Made by a program: the position numbers and the translations under genes
In this document: piece after piece, positions 33,568 to 38,841 of the stretch
Numbering within the stretch: position 1 is the first letter of the stretch
Layout: each line of letters begins with the position of its first letter
Notes under the pieces: model-generated
Seen by the model: the letters and a program-made list of their open reading frames with translations, nothing else
What the model was told of the DNA's origin: nothing
Databases searched by the model: none
Source of the DNA: JAUWKC01 sp035529895
Lineage (GTDB): Bacteria > Planctomycetota > Phycisphaerae > Sedimentisphaerales > Anaerobacaceae
Reading direction: 5' to 3'
DNA length: 38,841 nucleotides
Assembly (NCBI GenBank): GCA_035529895.1
Contig: DATKVV010000073.1
Coordinates: forward strand, 1-38,841

Positions 33568-34548
33568 TCAGAAGTGCAACTCAATAATGTCCCTGTCATT
33601 CAGAACGTGGTTTCTCGGCGCGTTCTGGCCGTCATAAACGCCCGTGCCCCATATTCTCGCGAATTTCAGTCTCTCGGCCAATTGCCGGTGAACGATTGTC
33701 GCCAGGTCCATAACCGTCGAACCCGCCGGCAGCGTAAATGGCTCGTCCATGTCCGCCTTCTTGCCCGGCGGCTTCGCGTAAACCCGGATAATCCTCAGTA
33801 ATCTGAAAAACGTGCCGGGCAGTTCTTCAAGACCCGCCCCCGTCTCGGTCGAGATTTCAACAAACTCAAACGGGTACTTGCATGATTTCTTGAGCTTGTC
33901 CACGGCGCCAGGCTGGCCGATATCGGATTTGGTGCAGATACAAAACACCTTCTTGCCAAGAATGTTGCCGCGTTCGTCGGAGGCGGGATTTTCAGTCTCG
34001 ATAAGCAGGTTTTTCGACTCAAGGAAATCCAGGCATACGCGCAATTGCTCTTCAACGTCGCCCGAAAGGTCAATGACGATGCCGATAAGGTCGCAGTGCC
34101 GATATGTCCCCACCTGTCCCGGCATACTGTAGCCCGCGGTTATGGGCGGCATATCCACAAGCTGGATTTGAACGTCCTCGAACCTTACCATTCCGGGAAC
34201 CGGACCGCTGGTTGTGAAGGGGAAATCAGCGACGTTGACCCTTGCGTTGGTCAAAGCGGCAAGTATGGCGCTTTTGCCGCAGTTGGGCGTACCCACCAGA
34301 ACAACCTGGCCGGCGCCCGTTCGAGGGACGTGGAAAATATCCACGCCGGAAGCCTTGCTTTTTTGAGCGGCGGCTTCTTTCAGCTTGCTTAATTTGCGCC
34401 GCAGGTCCGCCTTCAGATGGTCCGTGCCCTTGTGCTTGGGCATCACGGCCAGCATCCGCTCCAGCGCCAGTATCTTCTCCTCATTGGTCGTGGCGCTGCG
34501 AAACCACTGCTCGGCCTTGAAATATTCCGGCGTAAGATTGGCAGGCAT
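33568..34548 (-). CDS. DRG/Obg-type GTPase with TGS domain
   Basis: 326 residues. An N-terminal helical segment (~1-75) precedes the G domain: G1 GTPNCGKS (86-93), the Obg/DRG switch ADFPFTTSGPVPGM, G3 as DMPP (132-135, where most have DxPG), and G4 TKSD (206-209). The C-terminal ~70 residues are a TGS domain (FTLPAGSTVMDLATIVHRQL, NHVLNDRDIIELHF). This layout is that of the DRG branch, known for ribosome-associated roles; a translation-linked role is inferred. No clear ribosome site lies before the ATG. The gap to leuB contains repeated A-rich CCAAAA units. Confidence 0.88.
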   Translation of the reverse strand: MPANLTPEYFKAEQWFRSATTNEEKILALERMLAVMPKHKGTDHLKADLRRKLSKLKEAAAQKSKASGVDIFHVPRTGAGQVVLVGTPNCGKSAILAALTNARVNVADFPFTTSGPVPGMVRFEDVQIQLVDMPPITAGYSMPGQVGTYRHCDLIGIVIDLSGDVEEQLRVCLDFLESKNLLIETENPASDERGNILGKKVFCICTKSDIGQPGAVDKLKKSCKYPFEFVEISTETGAGLEELPGTFFRLLRIIRVYAKPPGKKADMDEPFTLPAGSTVMDLATIVHRQLAERLKFARIWGTGVYDGQNAPRNHVLNDRDIIELHF

Positions 34549-34638
34549 CGCGAAAAAACCAAAAAGTCAAAAACCAAAATGCAAAAACCTAAAACAAGCT
34601 TTTGCCTTTGCCCTTCATATTCTCGAGATTGCTTCTGT

Positions 34639-35718
34639 CTATTCGGCAACCTTTTCTGCAACCAGGTCGCCGACTTCGGCTGTCGAATAACCCATTTTCC
34701 CCGCCTGCAGCGACTTTATCTTGTTGGCGGTTACGAACATGACGGCCTTCTCCACCGCATCAGCAGCCTTTTCCTCCCCCAGCGTCTCAAGCATCATTTG
34801 CACTGCGCAAATGGCGGCCAGCGGATTGATAACCCCTTTGCCCGTATATTTCGGCGCGCTTCCGCCGATAGGCTCGAACATGCTGACTCCCTCGGGATTG
34901 ATGTTCCCGCCCGCAGCGATACCCATACCGCCCTGCACCATCGCGCCTAAGTCTGTGATGATGTCACCGAACATGTTGCCCGTCACGATTACGTCGAACC
35001 ATTCGGGATTTTTGACCATCCACATGCACGTGGCGTCAACGTGGTAGTATTCCCTCTTTATATCCGGATACTCAGACTTGCCCATCTCATGAAAGGCCCG
35101 CTCCCACAAATCGTACACGTATGTCAGCACGTTTGTTTTCCCGCACAAAGCAAGCGTGTTATTCTCACCCTTGCCGCGAGACTTCTTGCCGTACTTCCGC
35201 GCGTATTCGAACGCGTACTTCAGGCACCGGTCAACCTGGAACCGGCTATACACCGCCGACTGCACAGCTATTTCCTGCGGCGTCCCTTTCATCGTAAAAC
35301 CCCCCGTGCCGGTGTAGAGGTCGCCCGTGTTTTCACGAACAACCACAAAATCTATATCGTCCGGGCCTTTGTTTTTCAGCGGCGTTTCCACGCCCGGATA
35401 GAGCTTCACAGGACGCAAATTGATATATTGGTCCAGCCCAAAACGGGCCTTCAGCAATATGCCCTTTTCCAGAATTCCCGGCGCCACGTCCGGATGACCG
35501 ATTGCACCCAGCAGAATCGCGTCGAACTTGCCAAGCTCTTGCACGGCGCTGTCCGGCAGAGTCTCACCCGTCCTTTTGTATCTCTCTCCGCCGAAATCGA
35601 ATTCCGTCAAATCAACTTTGAAACTGAATTTGTCCGCCGCGGCCTTCAATACCTTCACCGCCTCGGCCGTCACTTCCGGCCCCGTACCGTCGCCGGGTAA
35701 TACCGCAATCTTGTACAT
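34639..35718 (-). CDS. leuB: 3-isopropylmalate dehydrogenase
   Basis: 359 residues, normal length. It oxidises and decarboxylates 3-isopropylmalate with NAD in leucine synthesis. Visible: the N-terminal LPGDGTGPEVTAEAVKVL, GAIGHPDVAPGILEKGILL with the substrate-binding loop, NLRPVKLYPG, VVRENTGDLYTGTGG, and the family signature NMFGDIITDLGAMVQGGMGI with the metal-binding Asp residues; then EPIGGSAPKYTGKGVINPLA. AAAGGAAG precedes the ATG. No other leu gene is in the window. Close relatives (isocitrate or tartrate dehydrogenases) share the fold, but the ILLKARFGLDQYINLRP stretch is typical for leuB. Confidence 0.9.
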   Translation of the reverse strand: MYKIAVLPGDGTGPEVTAEAVKVLKAAADKFSFKVDLTEFDFGGERYKRTGETLPDSAVQELGKFDAILLGAIGHPDVAPGILEKGILLKARFGLDQYINLRPVKLYPGVETPLKNKGPDDIDFVVVRENTGDLYTGTGGFTMKGTPQEIAVQSAVYSRFQVDRCLKYAFEYARKYGKKSRGKGENNTLALCGKTNVLTYVYDLWERAFHEMGKSEYPDIKREYYHVDATCMWMVKNPEWFDVIVTGNMFGDIITDLGAMVQGGMGIAAGGNINPEGVSMFEPIGGSAPKYTGKGVINPLAAICAVQMMLETLGEEKAADAVEKAVMFVTANKIKSLQAGKMGYSTAEVGDLVAEKVAE

Positions 35719-35752
35719 CTACAGGCTTCCTTTCTTTCAACTCCGGATGTCG

Positions 35753-35780
35753 TCATTCCCGCGCCGCGCAGGAACCCGTC
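35753..35780. repeat. Short GC-rich palindromic fragment
   Basis: TCATTCCCGCGCCGCGCAGG resembles the left half of the palindromic element at 36310-36355, suggesting a partial or decayed copy in the gap upstream of leuB. Confidence 0.4.
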
Positions 35781-35833
35781 AATTTCAAATCTCGGTTTCT
35801 CAAAGACTCCCGAACACTATTTCAACTTGGAAT

Positions 35834-36274
35834 CTATTGTTTTTGTTTGTCAGCGTAACGCCACCCCACGTCAAACATGCCCCTCATACATTTGACGCAC
35901 TTATCGTAATCCATCGCGTCAATCTCCAGGATTTTCTCGCCGACCCACGCTACGCTGAACACGCTGTCGGAAAAATATATAGAGCCTAAGTTCGCCTCTG
36001 TGCCTTTATGGTCCTTGTAAATCCTTGCCTTGGTCACGGCCGCCTCGCCCACCTCTTGCAGCTCAGGCCCGACCTTCTCTCCCAACGGCAGAATAATCTT
36101 TACGTCTTTTCCCTTCAGCAAAGGCGCCAGCTTCGAAAGCAAACCCATCGGGATATTGCTTATCCTTACTCTCTTTGACTTTTCAATCTTACTGCTTATG
36201 GCCTCAATCGCCTCTTTCGTCGAGCGAAAGGTCGTCGATATCTTCGCTTCGTACCGTCCGTCAACTATCGGCAT
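35834..36274 (-). CDS. Conserved-looking hypothetical protein (146 aa)
   Basis: 146 residues; I do not recognise the family with certainty. No signal or membrane segment. The first half has alternating helix and strand: TFRSTKEAIEAISSKIEKSK, RVRISNIPMGLLSKLAPLLK, DVKIILPLGEKVGPELQEVG, which in style resembles the effector domain of TrmB-like archaeal regulators or PLD-like folds. The second half ends with a CVKC pair in MDYDKCVKCMRGMFDVGWRY. AAGGAGG lies 7 bases before the ATG, so it is a well-expressed real gene. It precedes leuB on the same strand after about 115 bases. Confidence 0.7.
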   Translation of the reverse strand: MPIVDGRYEAKISTTFRSTKEAIEAISSKIEKSKRVRISNIPMGLLSKLAPLLKGKDVKIILPLGEKVGPELQEVGEAAVTKARIYKDHKGTEANLGSIYFSDSVFSVAWVGEKILEIDAMDYDKCVKCMRGMFDVGWRYADKQKQ

Positions 36275-36632
36275 CTTACTGCCTCCTTATTCTTGATTTC
36301 GCTGATTCTCATTCCCGCGAAACCTCTCCCGAGCATAGCCGAGGGAGCGGGAATCCAGATATTTAGCCCAGCGTTTTACGCGGGGTTTCTGCCTATTGCC
36401 GATACTATACCCTCCAACAGCCCCATTTTCAACAAAATCCTGACACGAAGGCCGACGGGTGGCAGCCTCAAGCGGCAGTCCCTCGGGGATGCCTTACGGT
36501 GCTTGGGGATGGTCTCTTTCGTCTTTATCCCTTAAGGATCGGCAACTTGCTTGTCCGCCGAAAAAATATTTAGCCGCCGCTCTACGCTAAAATCGACCTA
36601 TGTAGGGTGCGATCTTTCACGCCACTGAAGAC
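36275..36632. other. Intergenic region with a palindromic repeat
   Basis: No gene visible in about 360 bases. It holds a REP-like palindrome (36310-36355) and otherwise low-complexity mixed sequence. Confidence 0.5.
36310..36355. repeat. REP-like palindromic element
   Basis: ATTCCCGC (36311-36318) pairs with GCGGGAAT (36347-36354), with an inner, imperfect hairpin between CTCCC-like and GAGGGAG segments. This type of ATTCCCGC...GCGGGAAT palindrome is common as a short dispersed repeat in many bacterial genomes. Confidence 0.6.
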
Positions 36633-38069
36633 TTACTTATTCTTCCACTTTGCAACATCCGGTCTTGCCGGCTGTGAATCAAAGAACCGGGCGTTCTGTC
36701 CTATGCGATTGTAGTCTCCCATGTCGGCCCTTGCCACTTCCGCCAGATCAAGCAGACGTTCAACGATCTCACGGTGCTGGTCGGCTACGTCGGCCGTTTC
36801 GCCGATATCGTCCTTCAAGTTGTAGAGCTGTGCTTCAGGAATCTCCTCAACATTACGACCGCGCCAGTTCTTGGCCAGGCCCTTGTCGCTCAGCCAGGGT
36901 GGGCACTTCGGACGCGGCAGGATCAGTTTCCAGTTCCCGCTTCGCACCGCCTGAAGGTGGGTGTCATAATAATAATATCGTGCCGAGACTGGCCAGGCAG
37001 ATGTCTCACCCGTCATCAAGCCAAGCACGTCTTTACCGTCGATGGTCCTGTCTCCGGGAAGATCAACCCCTGCCAGACCGGCGAAGGTTGGCAGCATATC
37101 GACGTCGCCAATAATGGCCTCGCATACTTGTCCCGCTGGGACAAGACCGGGTGCACGCACTATGAAGGGCACCCTTACGCCGCCTTCCCACGTCTCACAT
37201 TTCTGGCCGCGCAGGGGCCCCGCGGAGCCCGAGTTGTCTTCGCCCGTCCAGTGCGGCCACGGCCCGTTGTCGCTCGTAAAGATGACCACTGTGCGGTCGT
37301 CTATTCGCAGTTCTTTGAGCTTGTCGAGGATCCGCCCAACGTTCCAATCCAGTTCCTCCACCACATCGCCGTACAGGCCTCGCTTGCTCTTGCCCTTGAA
37401 AGCCGCCGTCGCGGCCAGTGGGACATGAGGCATCGTGTGTGCCAGGTATATGAAGAACGGTTGTGAATTGTTTTCCTCGATGAACTTGAGTGTCTCGTCG
37501 GTATAACGTTTCGTCAGTTCGGCATCCGGTGCACTGCCGAGCACCTTCTCGTTCCTGTAGATGGCCCCCTCGGCTGGACGCCCATAGAAATAATCGAACC
37601 CCTGTGTGTTCGGCGTGACTCCTTCGCCAAATCCATCCGAAGAATGACCGTTCAGGTCCCATTTGCCGATGCAGGCACAGACATAGCCGCCTTGCTTGAG
37701 AACCTCGGGGATGAGAATCTCATCGGCGTGGACAAACGGGTGGTGACGTTTTATGTTCCCGTATTCCGCTACCCGCATCGGGTAGCATCCCGTCAGGATG
37801 GCTGTCCTCGTGGGACCGCACACCGGCTGAGTATAGAAACTGCTGAAGCGCATCCCTTCGGCAGCCATGCGGTCGATGCAGGGCGTCTCAATCTTCGTCG
37901 CCCCGTAGCATCCCAGGTCGCCATATCCCAAATCATCGGCAAGAATGAAAATGATGTTTGGTTTCTCAACGCGTCTGCCCCCCCTCTGTCCGAAGGGAGC
38001 TGCACATCCGGACACATAGAGCCCGCTCGCGGCGCCCACTACTGCTCTCAGGAAATCTCGTCGTCTCAT
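36633..38069 (-). CDS. S1-family sulfatase, Tat/lipoprotein leader
   Basis: 478 residues. Start 38069 is chosen because GAGAGGTGAT precedes it and it opens a leader MRRRDFLRAVVGAASGLYVSGC, which has a twin-arginine pattern and a lipobox (VSGC, C22); longer in-frame starts would bury this. The sulfatase core follows: NIIFILADDLGYGDLGCYGA with the metal-binding Asp pair (45-46), and CGPTR (84-88), the C-x-P-x-R motif whose Cys is turned into formylglycine. Later: IGKWDLNG, FTSDNGPWPHWTGE and GQKCETWEGGVRVPFIVRAP. It removes sulfate esters from sugars or polysaccharides at the cell envelope. The organism must have a maturing enzyme, not seen here. Confidence 0.95.
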   Translation of the reverse strand: MRRRDFLRAVVGAASGLYVSGCAAPFGQRGGRRVEKPNIIFILADDLGYGDLGCYGATKIETPCIDRMAAEGMRFSSFYTQPVCGPTRTAILTGCYPMRVAEYGNIKRHHPFVHADEILIPEVLKQGGYVCACIGKWDLNGHSSDGFGEGVTPNTQGFDYFYGRPAEGAIYRNEKVLGSAPDAELTKRYTDETLKFIEENNSQPFFIYLAHTMPHVPLAATAAFKGKSKRGLYGDVVEELDWNVGRILDKLKELRIDDRTVVIFTSDNGPWPHWTGEDNSGSAGPLRGQKCETWEGGVRVPFIVRAPGLVPAGQVCEAIIGDVDMLPTFAGLAGVDLPGDRTIDGKDVLGLMTGETSAWPVSARYYYYDTHLQAVRSGNWKLILPRPKCPPWLSDKGLAKNWRGRNVEEIPEAQLYNLKDDIGETADVADQHREIVERLLDLAEVARADMGDYNRIGQNARFFDSQPARPDVAKWKNK

Positions 38070-38130
38070 ATCACCTCTCAAAAAGACCGAACCCAGCCTC
38101 CGCTCATCTGACCACCCTTTCAGATCCCTT

Positions 38131-38691
38131 CTAAGCGAAATCAAGCGCCAACTCAAGTCTTCTTGGCCATTCGATTGTCTCTTTGCCATGCCATGTTAGC
38201 GCACGTCCGCTTGAGCGCATCTCAGCCAGCTTCTCGTAGAAAACGTCATCTCCATCTCCCAAAGGCAAACACACAAGCGAATCGTCAATCTTCACACCGA
38301 GGCACCTGATGGGTTCGTTGATCAACACAAACCCACTTCCAAAGCTACCCAACCCACCAGCATAAACCCTAACCGTCTCAAGAACACGGCAAGTCGGCTC
38401 TTGGATCTGCTGCCGCACCCGGTTAAGGGCCGCTCTAAGTATGTAGGTGTACCCGAGTTTTGCGAACGCGGCCAGATATGCCGACTTCAGGTAGCCGATG
38501 TCTGCATCCCTCCTGCTGTACGATACGGCGTCCCGGAGATTGAAGCTCCTGCCCGACTTCACCACGCCTGCCAGTGCAGCCTTCACGGCCCCAACGGTTT
38601 TCGGATTATTCTCACCTCCAAGCACCTGTATCTTCGGACCTTTCTCATCCCACCTCAGATCGATATTCACCTCAATGCCTTCCACAACCAT
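38131..38691 (-). CDS. Hypothetical protein, possibly N-terminally truncated by an IS
   Basis: 186 residues from the ATG at 38691; a longer frame from 38751 overlaps the IS transposase end and is probably artificial. The first residues MVVEGIEVNIDLRWDEKGPK, then ENNPKTVGAVKAALAGVVKS, look like the middle of a larger protein of the kind that begins with an HNH nuclease domain, but this is a weak memory-based guess. The C-terminus (EPIRCLGVKIDDSLVCLPLG, SSGRALTWHGKETIEWPRRL) is not recognised. No membrane segment. Its upstream flank is IS-derived, so the original start may be lost. Confidence 0.55.
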   Translation of the reverse strand: MVVEGIEVNIDLRWDEKGPKIQVLGGENNPKTVGAVKAALAGVVKSGRSFNLRDAVSYSRRDADIGYLKSAYLAAFAKLGYTYILRAALNRVRQQIQEPTCRVLETVRVYAGGLGSFGSGFVLINEPIRCLGVKIDDSLVCLPLGDGDDVFYEKLAEMRSSGRALTWHGKETIEWPRRLELALDFA

Positions 38692-38708
38692 CTTGGCCCT
38701 CTTAGAGC

Positions 38709-38840
38709 CTATCCGAATAACCCGGAACAACGAAACGTAATTATGGCACAAACAAGATGAAGCAGAGCCAAATAATTTTCAGGCTTCTTTTCCCACCGCG
38801 TCAATATGCGGCGAAAGCGGTTCATCCAGCTATGTGTCCG
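38709..38840 (-). CDS. IS5-type transposase, C-terminal end (partial)
   Basis: Reading the minus strand in from the window edge gives 43 residues including SWMNRFRRILTRWEKKPENY and LALLHLVCAIITFR, ending SGLFG and a stop at 38709-38711. The NRFRR-x-L-x-RWEKK-x-ENYLALLH pattern is the standard C-terminus of IS5-family DDE transposases. The rest lies outside. The element's end should be just below 38709. Confidence 0.82.
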   Translation of the reverse strand, partial: RTHSWMNRFRRILTRWEKKPENYLALLHLVCAIITFRCSGLFG

Positions 38841-38841
38841 C

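Overview
The window looks like chromosome from a Planctomycetota bacterium, most likely class Phycisphaerae and near Sedimentisphaerales. The clues are several ECF sigma genes each coupled to a membrane protein with a KLAAAAVIV-type segment, an incomplete protein ending with a dockerin-like tail, a Tat/lipoprotein sulfatase, and polysaccharide hydrolases. This placement is by recognition of protein style; no marker gene or rRNA is present. No tRNA, rRNA or CRISPR array was seen.

Left part (1-7.4 kb): the end of a secreted-type protein and its terminator; an IS701-family insertion sequence whose transposase is broken by a +1 shift in an A7 run; an OsmC-like protein; a Tat-exported selenium-binding-protein/methanethiol-oxidase homologue; and a GH120 beta-xylosidase-like beta-helix enzyme. 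Two ~177-bp copies of an unknown dispersed element lie at 409-585 (directly beside the IS) and 7183-7358 (in front of the first sigma gene). They look like a structured RNA or regulatory element, not a gene.

Centre (7.4-30 kb): the striking part. Six ECF sigma cassettes are all on the plus strand, four back to back (7.4-16.3 kb) and two more at 25.9-29.9 kb. Each sigma gene overlaps or nearly touches a gene for a single-pass membrane protein. One of these has a clear zinc-binding anti-sigma motif, so the others are inferred to be anti-sigma or signal-sensing partners. Five of the six carry a conserved internal GGAGA-N6/7-ATG that would restart translation just before the membrane segment and give a signal-peptide-bearing exported form. 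The fourth cassette instead encodes the two parts as separate genes. All six cassettes end in near-copies of one terminator. Between cassettes 4 and 6 lie a BlaI-type repressor with its operator, a 1538-residue BlaR1-like M56 protease fused to transglutaminase-like, CARDB and DUF4097-like domains, a cupin, and a probable HD hydrolase-purC-TPR/GT-C operon.

Right part (30-38.8 kb): a secreted matrixin-type metalloprotease, a 64-residue Cys-rich DUF6485-like protein, a GH51 arabinofuranosidase, a DRG/Obg-type GTPase with TGS domain, leuB, an unknown 146-residue protein, a sulfatase, an unknown protein that may have lost its N-terminus, and at the edge the C-terminus of an IS5-type transposase. 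GH120 and GH51 together point to use of arabinoxylan-type plant polymers; the sulfatase may add sulfated glycans.
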